A stretch of DNA of 64,000 bases from Bradyrhizobium sp. WBAH42 (GTDB taxonomy: Bacteria > Pseudomonadota > Alphaproteobacteria > Rhizobiales > Xanthobacteraceae). This document shows positions 8,540-16,693 of the stretch, piece by piece. A model generated the notes under the pieces. It made no database searches. It saw only the letters and a program-made list of their open reading frames with translations, and was not told the DNA's origin. The stretch spans positions 6,209,001 through 6,273,000 of the forward strand of contig NZ_CP036533.1 in the NCBI RefSeq assembly GCF_024585265.1. Direction: 5' to 3'. Within the stretch, counting starts at the first letter, position 1. Each line of letters opens with the position of its first letter. The position numbers and the translations under genes were made by a program.

Positions 8540-9280
8540 CTAGCGCCCCTGCGACAGCCGGTCGGCGAGCCAATGCGGCAGGCCGTTGTCGCGGATCCGG
8601 CTCGCGGCCGTCTCGATATCGTAGGGCGCACGGCAATAGGTGATCTGGCTCGACACGGTGTCGAACAGCGCGAAGGCCGCGGACGGATCGCCGTCTCGGG
8701 GCTGGCCGACCGAGCCGAGCACCGCGAGCCATTGCCGTCCACGCAGCAGCGGCACCGAGACATCGGTCTTGGGCACGAGGCTCGACATCTTCGCCGTCAC
8801 GGACATCGAATAGAGCGCCGGCCTGTGGATGTGGCCGCAAAAGGTGACGTGGGCCTGCGTCGCAATCAGGCTCTTGGCGGCGTCCACGGTCGAGCGGACA
8901 TAGTGCCAGCGCTGCGGATGCGAGGCTTCCGCGTGCACGAACAGGCGGCCATCGTCCTCCACCTGCATCGGCAATTCGGCCAGGAACCGCCGCTGCGCGG
9001 TGTCGAGGCGGCCGCGGGTCCATTCGATCGCGATCTGCGCCTCGGTGTTCATGGTCTCGGCCGTGGAATTGATCGCCTGGTCGTGATTGCCGCGCACCGC
9101 GACGGCGCCCTGCGCGACCAGCTCCATCGCGGTGTCCACCGCCCATTCCGGATCGGCGCCATAGCCGACGAAATCGCCGAGCAGGACGAACTGCTCCGCG
9201 CCCCTGGCGCGGGCAACCTTCAGGCAGGCCTCGAACGCCTGCCGGTTGCCATGGATATCCGAGAAGACAGCGAGAAGCAC
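8540..9280 (-). CDS. Calcineurin-like metallophosphoesterase
   Basis: A 246-residue protein with the full set of metallophosphoesterase motifs: FSDIHGN (DxH), LLGDFVGYGADP (GDxxGYG), GNHD, a later His (FVHAEASH) and FCGHIHRP (GHxH). These bind two metals for phosphoester cleavage. It resembles the YfcE/MJ0936-like phosphodiesterases rather than the PPP phosphatases. Its position immediately upstream of the kinase-Usp gene suggests the pair could act as opposing enzymes, but a protein-phosphatase role is inference only. A gap of 117 bases separates it from the channel-like genes further upstream. Confidence 0.85.
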   Translation of the reverse strand: MLLAVFSDIHGNRQAFEACLKVARARGAEQFVLLGDFVGYGADPEWAVDTAMELVAQGAVAVRGNHDQAINSTAETMNTEAQIAIEWTRGRLDTAQRRFLAELPMQVEDDGRLFVHAEASHPQRWHYVRSTVDAAKSLIATQAHVTFCGHIHRPALYSMSVTAKMSSLVPKTDVSVPLLRGRQWLAVLGSVGQPRDGDPSAAFALFDTVSSQITYCRAPYDIETAASRIRDNGLPHWLADRLSQGR

Positions 9281-9397
9281 GCACCCTCCACCCTCAAGTT
9301 CCTATTCGAGGCCGATGAAGCCAAATTGAGGGACGTCAACAAGATGCGCCAGCGCCGGGCCGTTTGCCAGCACTGCCCTGCCGTGATGGTGAAGGGC

Positions 9398-10003
9398 CTA
9401 TTGCTCGTCCTTCGGCGGCATCCGAGGCGGCGGAATCGGGGTGAACACGGCGCCTTGGGCACCGGCCGGCGGGGCATTGAACTCGCCGGTCGAGGAATCG
9501 CCGCCGCTGGTCTCCAGGATGGTCTTGGGCGTCACATACTCCCGGACCATGTCGATCAGGCTGCCGTCGCCGCCGCCGAAATCCGCGGCGCGCCCGCCTT
9601 GCGGATGACCGGCCGCGATCTCGTTCTCCGCGGCGTGGGTCTTGTCGGCCAGCCGGTCATTGTAGGGCACACGAAAGGCGCGCGGGATGCCGCTCGGGCG
9701 ATTGTCCTCGTCCAGCGCCTCGACCCAGAGATAGATCGAGCCGGGATCGCCCTGAAGCGAATGCGGCTCGACGATACGGGCCTTCAGCAGCTTGAAGGTC
9801 GCCGGCAGCCGGTCGGAGCTGGCCCAGCCGAGCAGCCCGCGCATTTCGGTGAAGCTGAAGATGTAGAAGGTGCTGGTCACGACCACGGCGACCGCCTTCA
9901 GCGACCAGTGCAGCCGCGCATAGACCAGAACGACCAGCAGCAGCGCGCCGATGACGGCATAAGCGACCGACAGCGTCAGGATGACCGCCTGCGGATTACT
10001 CAC
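9398..10003 (-). CDS. Conserved membrane protein of the ExbB-like cluster
   Basis: A 201-residue protein from GTG 10003, overlapping the preceding gene by 8 bases. Two hydrophobic helices lie at the N-terminus (about 5-28 and 33-53). The rest is a soluble, slightly acidic domain with IYLWVEALDEDNRPSGIPRAFRVPY in its middle and a Pro-rich C-terminus (PIPPPRMPPKDEQ). No named family is recognised. Tight coupling to the two upstream genes indicates it belongs to the same membrane complex. Confidence 0.75.
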   Translation of the reverse strand: MSNPQAVILTLSVAYAVIGALLLVVLVYARLHWSLKAVAVVVTSTFYIFSFTEMRGLLGWASSDRLPATFKLLKARIVEPHSLQGDPGSIYLWVEALDEDNRPSGIPRAFRVPYNDRLADKTHAAENEIAAGHPQGGRAADFGGGDGSLIDMVREYVTPKTILETSGGDSSTGEFNAPPAGAQGAVFTPIPPPRMPPKDEQ

Positions 10004-10682
10004 GGCGCACCCTCACAGCGTTCCTGCTCACACCGGTCTTGGGGTCGACGTCGGCGCCGTTGCGCCAGCTGCTGCGGAACGTCTCCAGCAGCGATTTCGG
10101 CCGCTGATCGACATTGACGACCTTGCCTTCCGCATCGATCCGGAAACGGACCGCGGTCTTCTCGTCGCCGGTATGGTCGAGCGTGAACTTGTTGTCGAAG
10201 ATCACCTGCGCGGTTGGATTGAGCTTCTGCACCTTCACATTGGCCGTCACAGGCTCGCCGGTGGTGGCAACGAAATGCGAGACGTTGACGGTGTATTCGC
10301 CGGCGAGGATGCCGCGCACGGTGACGATCTCCTCGCGGATGGGCGAGGCGATCTTCTTGCCGTTGACGATGATGAAATCGTTGGCCCCGCCGCGATCGTC
10401 GCGGTCGAGCGTCAGGAAGCCGGCTTCGCGATGGCGATACCAGGCGATGTTGCCGGCGGGATCCTGCACGAACAGGTCGAGATCGTCGGGGTGGCTGTCC
10501 GGCCAGTCCAGCGTGATCATGAACTCCGCCTTGGAGTCGATCTTGCCGTCCTTGGCATCCGGAGAGACCGCGAGCAACGCCAGGAAGAACAGGAACGCGA
10601 TCACCTGCAGCGCCTTGAACAGCATCACGCCGAGGGGATCGAACGGCTCCTCGCGCGGATAGAGACCGAAATCATCCATCAT
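9996..10682 (-). CDS. One-TM protein with a predicted periplasmic beta-sandwich, partner of ExbB-like channel
   Basis: A 228-residue protein that starts with an ATGA overlap on the upstream channel-like gene. A single N-terminal membrane helix (about 17-40, MLFKALQVIAFLFFLALLAV) is followed by a beta-rich domain that begins ITLDWPDSHPDDLDLFVQDP, similar to DUF2135/YfaP-type domains. The topology is that of ExbD, TolR or MotB (short cytoplasmic tail, one helix, periplasmic domain). No acidic residue is inside the helix; an Asp just before it (FDPLGVM) is the closest candidate for a proton-binding residue. The fold of the C-terminal part differs from ExbD/TolR/OmpA-like partners. Confidence 0.75.
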   Translation of the reverse strand: MMDDFGLYPREEPFDPLGVMLFKALQVIAFLFFLALLAVSPDAKDGKIDSKAEFMITLDWPDSHPDDLDLFVQDPAGNIAWYRHREAGFLTLDRDDRGGANDFIIVNGKKIASPIREEIVTVRGILAGEYTVNVSHFVATTGEPVTANVKVQKLNPTAQVIFDNKFTLDHTGDEKTAVRFRIDAEGKVVNVDQRPKSLLETFRSSWRNGADVDPKTGVSRNAVRVRRE

Positions 10683-11449
10683 GACGGCGTTCCAGCGCCT
10701 TTTCGCTCGAGCACCGGCGTCACATAAGTCTCGGTCAGCACCACCGCATCCGAGAACACCCGCTGGGTCGCGGCATCCAGCATGTAGTACTGGATGCGGA
10801 CCAGGATCGAGCCGACGAGGCCGGCGAGTGTCGTGTACATCGCGACTGCCATGCCGTCGCTCATCAAGCCCATCGAGGAGCGCATCGCGACCTTGTCTGC
10901 GGCATCGAGCCCCGCGATCGGCGCCAGCATGATGATGAAGCCGATGATGGTGCCGAGCAGGCCGAGCTTCATCAGCGTATCCGAGACGAAGGCCCCGAAC
11001 CCGTTGGAGCCGCGCAGGCGGTCGGCGAGCGTCCGCAGCAGCAGCGTCTGATCGACCGGGCGATAGCCCTGCGCGGCGGCCTTGGTCACCAGGCTTTCGA
11101 TGTGGTCGCGCACCAGTCCGCGCGGCAGCGCCACAGCGCTTGCATCGAGCGCCTTGCTGCCGCCGGCCGCCGACAGCACTGCGCGGCAGCGCCGCGCCGC
11201 CGCCCCTTCCCGCGCGATCGCCCGCGTCCGCAGGAAGCAATGGCCGCAGGTGACAATGTAAAGCGCCGCGATGACGCTGGAAATGTAAGTGCGGTCCGAG
11301 GTCAGCATCAGATGGATCAGGCCGAAGCGCCACAACAGCACGACGGCAAAGATCGAGAGCCCGGTGAAGATCATCCAGAACAGCAACGCGCTGCGCTCGG
11401 ATGGATCGGCAGCCTGGCTCGCAATTGGTCCAATCGTCATCGAACTCAT
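10679..11449 (-). CDS. MotA/TolQ/ExbB-like proton channel family protein
   Basis: A 256-residue membrane protein. Helices lie near residues 22-45, 49-68, 135-165 and 180-205, and the pair SDTLMKLGLLGTIIGFIIML and GMAVAMYTTLAGLVGSILV matches the two conserved pore helices of the MotA/TolQ/ExbB family, which form pentameric proton channels. ATG 11449 was chosen because AGGAGC lies at the right distance upstream; a longer frame to 11476 lacks this. It heads a three-gene unit whose next gene starts in its stop codon. Whether it energises transport, secretion or cell-wall work is not evident, since no TonB, Tol or flagellar genes are nearby. Confidence 0.82.
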   Translation of the reverse strand: MSSMTIGPIASQAADPSERSALLFWMIFTGLSIFAVVLLWRFGLIHLMLTSDRTYISSVIAALYIVTCGHCFLRTRAIAREGAAARRCRAVLSAAGGSKALDASAVALPRGLVRDHIESLVTKAAAQGYRPVDQTLLLRTLADRLRGSNGFGAFVSDTLMKLGLLGTIIGFIIMLAPIAGLDAADKVAMRSSMGLMSDGMAVAMYTTLAGLVGSILVRIQYYMLDAATQRVFSDAVVLTETYVTPVLERKGAGTPS

Positions 11450-11648
11450 GCTGCACCGCTCCTGGCTTGCAAGCACCGGCCTGCAACGTGTCCTCGCCGA
11501 TTAGATCAAAGCCGCCGTTTCAGGTCCAAAGACCCATGCCCAATCCGGCTTGGGAAATTTGCCCGAGCTGCAATCCCGGCGTTCGCTGCGATTGGCAAGG
11601 CACGGCGGCGTTGTTAGGCTGACCTTACCAAACGTCGGGGATGATCGC

Positions 11649-13019
11649 ATGCGCCTCGTGCTTCAGCTTGTCGCCCGCCTGCTTCTGATCGTAGCACTGT
11701 GCCTGGGAGCCGCGACAATATGGGCCACGTTCGACGCCTATCGCAGCGTCGATCGGGCGACGGCGGCCTCGGCGCAGCGGGTCGCGCAGGCGCTTCAGGC
11801 GCTGTATTGGCGCGAGCTGTTGTTGCGCAGCAGCAGGGCGCGCGAGCACCTTCTGCCGGTTCCGGACTGGCGCACGCTCGAGACGATGAAGCTGATCTCG
11901 CCCGGCGTCTGCGTCGAGTTCCAGCCCGCCGCGGCCTTCGAGAAGCCGCTCTGCGGCCAGAGCGAGGGGCTGGGCAAGACGCCGCCACGCTGGTTCGCGG
12001 CCATCGTGCCGACCTTCCTCGGCAGCCACACCGAGGTGGTGCGGCCCGTCAGCCCGCGCGCCGCGGCCGCCGGCACCGTCGTTGCGACGCCCGATGCAGC
12101 GGCCGCGATCTCGATCGCCTGGGACTACATCCTCAACGTCATCGACGTCGCGCTGCTGATGGCCGCGGCGATCGCCCTGCTCGCCTCGCTCGCCATCGCG
12201 CACGCACTTGCGCCGGCGCGCGCGATCGTCACCGCGCTTCAGCGCATGGCGCGCGGTCAGTATCACACCAGGCTGCCGCGCTTCCGCTCCATGGAGCTGG
12301 CGATGATCGGCAGCGCCGTCGGCGAGCTCGGCGGCCGGCTGGAGGAAGCAACCGAGCAGCGCGCCGCACTGACGCGCCGCCTGATCGAGATCCGCGACGA
12401 CGAGCGCCGCGCGCTCGCCCGCGAGCTGCACGACGAGTTCGGGCAGAACCTGTCCGCCATCCTCGCCTTCGCCAACACGATCGAGACGGCGAGCACGAAG
12501 CAGAACGGAAACGATGGGATCGCGCAAGACGCGCGCATGATCTCGCAGGCGACGCACCATCTGATGGCCTCGCTGCGCGATGCGCTGAGGCGGCTGCGCA
12601 ATCCGCTGCCGGAGGAGCTCGGGCTCGAGGCGAGCCTCGTCAATCTCGTCGACAGCTGGCGCTCGCACAGCGCGGCGCGACCGGCGATCCAGCTCGATCT
12701 CAGGGGCGATCTCACCGACATCAGCGGTCCGGCCGCCACAACGGCCTATCGCGTGGCACAGGAATGCCTGACCAACGCGCTGCGCCACAGTGCAGCGCGC
12801 GAGATCTCGCTCCGCGTCGAGCGGCGCGCGGGCGAGGAGGATGCGCTGCTGATCCGCGTCGAGGACGACGGCGGCGGCGATGCGGAGCGCGTCGCGCAAT
12901 CGGCCGGCTTCGGCCTGACCGGTATCCGCGAGCGCGTCACGGCGGCCGGCGGATCGCTGTCGATCCTGCCCGCCCGCGGCGGCCTCAGCGTGGCCGCAAC
13001 CATTCCGCTCGCTGCGTGA
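11649..13019 (+). CDS. Sensor histidine kinase, NarL/UhpB (HisKA_3) type
   Basis: A 456-residue membrane kinase. One helix near residues 5-25 and a second near 158-185 flank a periplasmic sensor region of about 130 residues that contains several Cys. A HAMP-like segment follows, then HisKA_3 with the phospho-accepting His in ARELHDEFGQNLSAIL and an HATPase_c domain (N box VAQECLTNALRHS, G box EDDGGGD, GFGLTGIRERV). The start at ATG 11649 has GGGGAT just upstream. The next gene, 7 bases downstream, encodes its response regulator. The ligand is not evident. Confidence 0.9.
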   Translation: MRLVLQLVARLLLIVALCLGAATIWATFDAYRSVDRATAASAQRVAQALQALYWRELLLRSSRAREHLLPVPDWRTLETMKLISPGVCVEFQPAAAFEKPLCGQSEGLGKTPPRWFAAIVPTFLGSHTEVVRPVSPRAAAAGTVVATPDAAAAISIAWDYILNVIDVALLMAAAIALLASLAIAHALAPARAIVTALQRMARGQYHTRLPRFRSMELAMIGSAVGELGGRLEEATEQRAALTRRLIEIRDDERRALARELHDEFGQNLSAILAFANTIETASTKQNGNDGIAQDARMISQATHHLMASLRDALRRLRNPLPEELGLEASLVNLVDSWRSHSAARPAIQLDLRGDLTDISGPAATTAYRVAQECLTNALRHSAAREISLRVERRAGEEDALLIRVEDDGGGDAERVAQSAGFGLTGIRERVTAAGGSLSILPARGGLSVAATIPLAA

Positions 13020-13026
13020 GGCGGAA

Positions 13027-13680
13027 ATGAGCGAGGTGGCGGCAACAGGCATCTCCGTGCTGCTGGTCGACGACCATCCGATCGTGCGGCAAGGCTACCG
13101 GCGCGTGCTGGAAAGCCAGGGCGATCTGCATGTCGTGGCCGAAGCCGACAACGCCGCGGACGCCTACAGCGCGTTCAAGGCGCATGACCCCGATGTCGTC
13201 GTATTGGATATCTCTATGCCCGGCGCGAGCGGGTTGGAGGCCATTCGCAACATCCGCGCGCGCAGCCCGCGTGCACGCATTCTCGTCTTCACCATGCACA
13301 ACGAGGCCGTGCTGGTGAAATCAGCCTTCGGCGCCGGCGCATCCGGCTTCGTCACCAAGAGCAGCGAGCCGTCCGCAGTCGTCAACGCCATCCGCAGCGT
13401 CGCCCGCGGCGAGCGCGCCATGAGCGATGACATCGCACATGTGCTGGCAGAGGACAGCCTGTCGCCGACCGGCTCGGTGCTGGACCCGCTGGGTGAGCGC
13501 GAGATCGAGATCCTGCGCCAGTTCGCCGGCGGCGCCACCACCGAGGAGATCGCGGCGCATCTCAATCTCAGCGTCAAGACCGTGCAGAACTATCACTACC
13601 TGATCAAGTCGAAGACCGGCGCGCGCACCGATGCGCAGCTGGTGCGGCTCGCCGCGACCTGCGGGCTGACGAGGATTTAG
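13027..13680 (+). CDS. LuxR/NarL-type response regulator
   Basis: A 217-residue two-domain regulator. The receiver domain has the acidic pair LLVDDHP, the phospho-acceptor Asp in VVVLDISMPG (about residue 58) and a conserved Lys (FVTKSSEPS). The C-terminal HTH_LuxR domain (about 150-210) reads LGEREIEILRQFAGGATTEE and then IAAHLNLSVKTVQNY. It is paired with the preceding histidine kinase. Targets are unknown. Confidence 0.92.
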   Translation: MSEVAATGISVLLVDDHPIVRQGYRRVLESQGDLHVVAEADNAADAYSAFKAHDPDVVVLDISMPGASGLEAIRNIRARSPRARILVFTMHNEAVLVKSAFGAGASGFVTKSSEPSAVVNAIRSVARGERAMSDDIAHVLAEDSLSPTGSVLDPLGEREIEILRQFAGGATTEEIAAHLNLSVKTVQNYHYLIKSKTGARTDAQLVRLAATCGLTRI

Positions 13681-13786
13681 CTGCAAAGCTGCCGCACAGC
13701 CCTCGAGGGCGCTTCAATCTGCTGAACGAAATTGGAACGGTTCCGATCCAGCCCCGGTTAGTACGGCAGAGAAGGAGTAAAGGGTC

Positions 13787-14086
13787 ATGAGTAAGGGTCA
13801 CCCCAAGGCAATCGACCATCCCCCGATCATCACCGTAGGCGAGCTCATCGACGAACTTTGCCGCCTGCCGGACACGGCCATCGTCCACTTTCGCTGCCCG
13901 ATGTTCGATCAGGAACTGACATTCTACCGGCTTCGAAGGCGGTCAAAGGACGCCGTCGAAATCGCAGTCAATGCCTATCCGGATAGTCCTCCGGTCGTGC
14001 CGTCGTCCGATCCTGCCTTCCACACGCGAAGACATTCGGCACCCTCGCTCCGCGACGGCGCCGCTCTCCAGAAGACGCGAGGTTGA
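13787..14086 (+). CDS. Hypothetical protein (99 aa)
   Basis: Starts at ATG 13787 after a very strong ribosome-binding site (AAGGAGTAAAGGGTC). The product has a folded-looking N-terminal part (IITVGELIDELCRLPDTAIVHFRCPMFDQEL...FYRLRRR) that could form a small alpha/beta domain, and a disordered, Ser/Pro/Arg-rich tail. No family is recognised. It stands alone between the two-component pair and a convergent TetR gene. Confidence 0.6.
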   Translation: MSKGHPKAIDHPPIITVGELIDELCRLPDTAIVHFRCPMFDQELTFYRLRRRSKDAVEIAVNAYPDSPPVVPSSDPAFHTRRHSAPSLRDGAALQKTRG

Positions 14087-14114
14087 TTGAAAGACCAGGG
14101 TGTGAAAGGCGGCC

Positions 14115-14702
14115 TTAGGCCGCCTTCAACCCACGCAGCAGCAGCGCCAGTGTCGCATCGACGCGCGCGGAGAGATCGGCGTCCTTCCATTCCTCGGCAT
14201 GAGCCGGATGGTGGAAGCGGACGGTCGCATCGAAGATCGCGCGCGCGGTCGCCTTGACGTCGTCCACGGCGAATTCGCCGTTCTTCACGCCGTCGCTCAG
14301 GATCCCCGCGATCTGGTCGATCATGGTGTCCTTGTGGCATTTGACGGCCGCGCAGGCCTCGCGGGCCAGGGTTAGATAAGTTTCGAACATCTCGGGATCG
14401 TCGAGCACGCGCGAACGCTTGGCCGCGAACAGGGTGCGCAGCCAGCGGTCGAGCCTGTCAGGCGCGGGCCCCTGCTCCTGGGCGATCGCCAGCAGCGGGG
14501 CATCGATGCGGTCCAGCCAGCGCTTGGCAACGGCCTCGCGCAGCGAGGCCTTACTGGGGAAATGGCGGTAGACGCTGCCGTGGCTCACATCGAGCGCACG
14601 GGCAACGTCGACCACGGTGGCCTTGGCAAGTCCGTAGCGCCTGAGCACGTCCTCGGTGACTTCGAGGATCCGCTCCGGCGTCAAGACAACGGCTTCATTC
14701 AT
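14115..14702 (-). CDS. TetR family transcriptional regulator
   Basis: A 195-residue regulator. The N-terminal HTH (about 8-55) reads ILEVTEDVLRRYGLAKATVV then ALDVSHGSVYRHFPSKASLR, typical of TetR; the C-terminal region is of the TetR_C type with a KxRV-poor helical ligand pocket. It is preceded on the same strand by a 33-residue ORF and a promoter at 15012-15040 that overlaps a palindrome, so autoregulation is likely. It is convergent with the hypothetical gene at 13787. Confidence 0.88.
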   Translation of the reverse strand: MNEAVVLTPERILEVTEDVLRRYGLAKATVVDVARALDVSHGSVYRHFPSKASLREAVAKRWLDRIDAPLLAIAQEQGPAPDRLDRWLRTLFAAKRSRVLDDPEMFETYLTLAREACAAVKCHKDTMIDQIAGILSDGVKNGEFAVDDVKATARAIFDATVRFHHPAHAEEWKDADLSARVDATLALLLRGLKAA

Positions 14703-14795
14703 GCCAGCACCATGTTCCCGTTAGGGGCTCAGTTACCCGGCAGTAGGGCTGCTTCCGAAGCGACGCCCGTGCCGGTCGTTCGGAAAGCCTATGCC

Positions 14796-14897
14796 TTAAT
14801 GAGGCAGTTTTGCAGCCTGCGCCGCGATCTGGCGCGCCACCAGCAAATTGAGCCAATGCCCAATCGCGCCGGTGAAATTGAGGATTTCGGTCGTCAT
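14796..14897 (-). CDS. Possible small amphipathic protein upstream of tetR (33 aa)
   Basis: A 33-codon frame from ATG 14897 with GGAG about ten bases upstream. The product (MTTEILNFTGAIGHWLNLLV...) is a hydrophobic/amphipathic helix reminiscent of the N-termini of small DUF1127-like proteins, then ends in AAKLPH. It lies between the tetR promoter and tetR and would be on the same transcript. It may be a real small protein or a leader; too short for certainty. Confidence 0.4.
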   Translation of the reverse strand: MTTEILNFTGAIGHWLNLLVARQIAAQAAKLPH

Positions 14898-15011
14898 TGT
14901 CCAAGTCTCCATTCGTCCGCGGTCCCGTTCTTCAATCCGCCCTCCGATCCGCTGTGGATGTCGGGCTCCCCGGGGCTGTCGCGGGACGCCCAATCGGAGC
15001 GTCCGGGAACG

Positions 15012-15040
15012 GATATACACATCTCGCTGACAGATTTCAA
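15012..15040 (-). promoter_or_regulatory. Sigma-70-type promoter for the tetR unit
   Basis: On the minus strand TTGAAA (15035-15040) and TATATC (15012-15017) are separated by exactly 17 bases, a good housekeeping-type promoter. Transcription would begin near 15005 and give a leader of about 110 bases before the 33-aa ORF. The -35 box is inside the inverted repeat at 15027-15050. Apart from this promoter and palindrome I see nothing in the 361-base stretch 14898-15258. Confidence 0.6.
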
Positions 15041-15050
15041 TATCTGTCAG
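15027..15050. promoter_or_regulatory. Perfect palindrome, probable TetR operator
   Basis: CTGACAGAT and ATCTGTCAG form a perfect 9-bp inverted repeat around a 6-base centre. A related half, TTGACAGTTAATATCTG, follows at 15065-15081. Symmetric sites of this size over a -35 box are the usual way a TetR protein represses its own promoter; the TetR gene at 14115 is the obvious binder. Confidence 0.6.
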
Positions 15051-15258
15051 TCAATGATCCGTGATTGACAGTTAATATCTGCGCCCAGGCGCCGCCATCC
15101 CGTCCGGCCGGTCCGGTGGAAAGGTCGGCGATCCCCCTCTCCTGAAGGCCCAGATCGTTTGTTTCGCCCTGCCCGCTCTGTTAAATCACGGCGTAAAAAG
15201 CATTTTGGCCGGCGCCGCCCTTTTCGGGACCGCCCGCCCACCTTCCTGGAGCCGCCCA

Positions 15259-16566
15259 ATGATCCCCCGCTACACCCGCCCGGAAATGGCCTCGATCTGG
15301 GAGCCGCAGACCCGGTTCAAGATCTGGTTTGAGATCGAGGCGCATGCGGCGGACGCTCTCGCCGAGCTCGGGACCATCCCCAAGGAGGCCGCCAGGACGG
15401 TCTGGGCCAAGGCCAAGGACGCCGTCTTCGACGTCGCCCGCATCGACGAGATCGAGCGCGAGACCAAGCACGACGTCATCGCCTTCCTCACCCACCTCGC
15501 CGAGATCGTCGGCCCCGAGGCGCGCTTCGTCCACCAGGGCATGACCTCCTCGGACGTGCTCGACACCTGCCTCAACGTCCAGCTCACCCGCGCCGCCGAC
15601 CTCTTGCTTGCCGACCTCGACAAGGTGCTGGCCGCACTGAAGAAGCGCGCCTTCGAGCACAAGATGACGCCGACCATCGGCCGCAGCCATGGCATCCATG
15701 CCGAGCCCGTGACCTTCGGCCTCAAGCTCGCTTATGCCTATGCCGAGTTCACGCGCGCCAAGGAGCGCCTGATCGCGGCACGCAAGGAAGTCGCGACCTG
15801 CGCCATCTCCGGCGCCGTCGGCACCTTCGCGCAGATCGACCCGCGCGTCGAAGAGCACGTCGCGAAAGCCATGGGCCTGGTGCCGGAGCCGATCTCGACG
15901 CAAGTGATCCCGCGCGACCGTCACGCCATGTATTTCTCGACCCTCGGCGTGATCGCCTCCTCGATCGAGCGCATCGCGGTGGAAATCCGCCACATGCAGC
16001 GCACCGAGGTGCTGGAGGCCGAAGAGTTCTTCTCGGAGGGACAAAAGGGCTCCTCCGCGATGCCGCACAAGCGCAACCCGGTGCTGTCGGAGAACCTCAC
16101 CGGCCTGTCCCGCATGGTGCGCGCCTATGTGACGCCGGCGCTGGAGAACGTCGTGCTCTGGCACGAGCGCGACATTTCGCACTCCTCGGCCGAGCGCATG
16201 ATGGGCCCCGACGCGACCGTGACGCTCGACTTCGCGCTGGTGCGCCTCGCCGGCCTGATCGACAAGCTGCTGGTCTATCCCGCCAACATGCAGAAGAACC
16301 TCGACCGCCTCGGCGGCCTCGTGCATTCGCAGCGCGTGCTGCTGGCGCTGACCCAGAAGGGCGCCAGCCGCGAGGACGCCTACAAGCTCGTGCAGCGCAA
16401 CGCCATGCCGGTCTGGCGCGGCGAAGGCGACTTCCTCCAGCTGTTGAAGAAGGACAGTGAGGTGAAGAAATATCTCACCGACGCCGAGATCGAGGAGCAG
16501 TTCGACCTCGGCTATCATCTCAAGCACGTCGACACGATCTTCAAGCGCGTGTTCGGCGAGAGCTGA
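15259..16566 (+). CDS. purB: Adenylosuccinate lyase
   Basis: Cleaves SAICAR to AICAR and adenylosuccinate to AMP, releasing fumarate, in purine synthesis. The 435-residue product carries the fumarase/aspartase superfamily signature GSSAMPHKRNP, the substrate loops HQGMTSSDVLDT and GRSHGIHAEPVTFG, and the SISHSSAERMM-like catalytic region (DISHSSAERMMGPD). ATG 15259 gives the normal N-terminus (MIPRYTRPEMASIWEPQTRF) and has TGGAG upstream; a longer frame from 15205 adds unrelated residues. It is far from, and on the opposite strand to, the other pur genes in this window. Confidence 0.97.
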   Translation: MIPRYTRPEMASIWEPQTRFKIWFEIEAHAADALAELGTIPKEAARTVWAKAKDAVFDVARIDEIERETKHDVIAFLTHLAEIVGPEARFVHQGMTSSDVLDTCLNVQLTRAADLLLADLDKVLAALKKRAFEHKMTPTIGRSHGIHAEPVTFGLKLAYAYAEFTRAKERLIAARKEVATCAISGAVGTFAQIDPRVEEHVAKAMGLVPEPISTQVIPRDRHAMYFSTLGVIASSIERIAVEIRHMQRTEVLEAEEFFSEGQKGSSAMPHKRNPVLSENLTGLSRMVRAYVTPALENVVLWHERDISHSSAERMMGPDATVTLDFALVRLAGLIDKLLVYPANMQKNLDRLGGLVHSQRVLLALTQKGASREDAYKLVQRNAMPVWRGEGDFLQLLKKDSEVKKYLTDAEIEEQFDLGYHLKHVDTIFKRVFGES

Positions 16567-16573
16567 ACTTCCC

Positions 16574-16664
16574 GTCATTCCGGGGCACGCGAAGCGTGAA
16601 CCCGGAATCTCGCGCTACAATCTCGAGATTCCGGGTCCGATGCTGCGCATCGTCCCGGAATGAC
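16574..16664. repeat. Palindromic repeat, 'GTCATTCCGGG' family
   Basis: GTCATTCCGGG (16574-16584) and CCCGGAATGAC (16654-16664) are inverted ends of a 91-base element with nested complementary arms (CCCGGAATCTC / GAGATTCCGGG). It fills the gap between purB and the amidohydrolase gene. A diverged relative is at 38586-38687. Confidence 0.85.
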
Positions 16665-16693
16665 AAGAGACCACACAAGAAACGGATTCCCTC

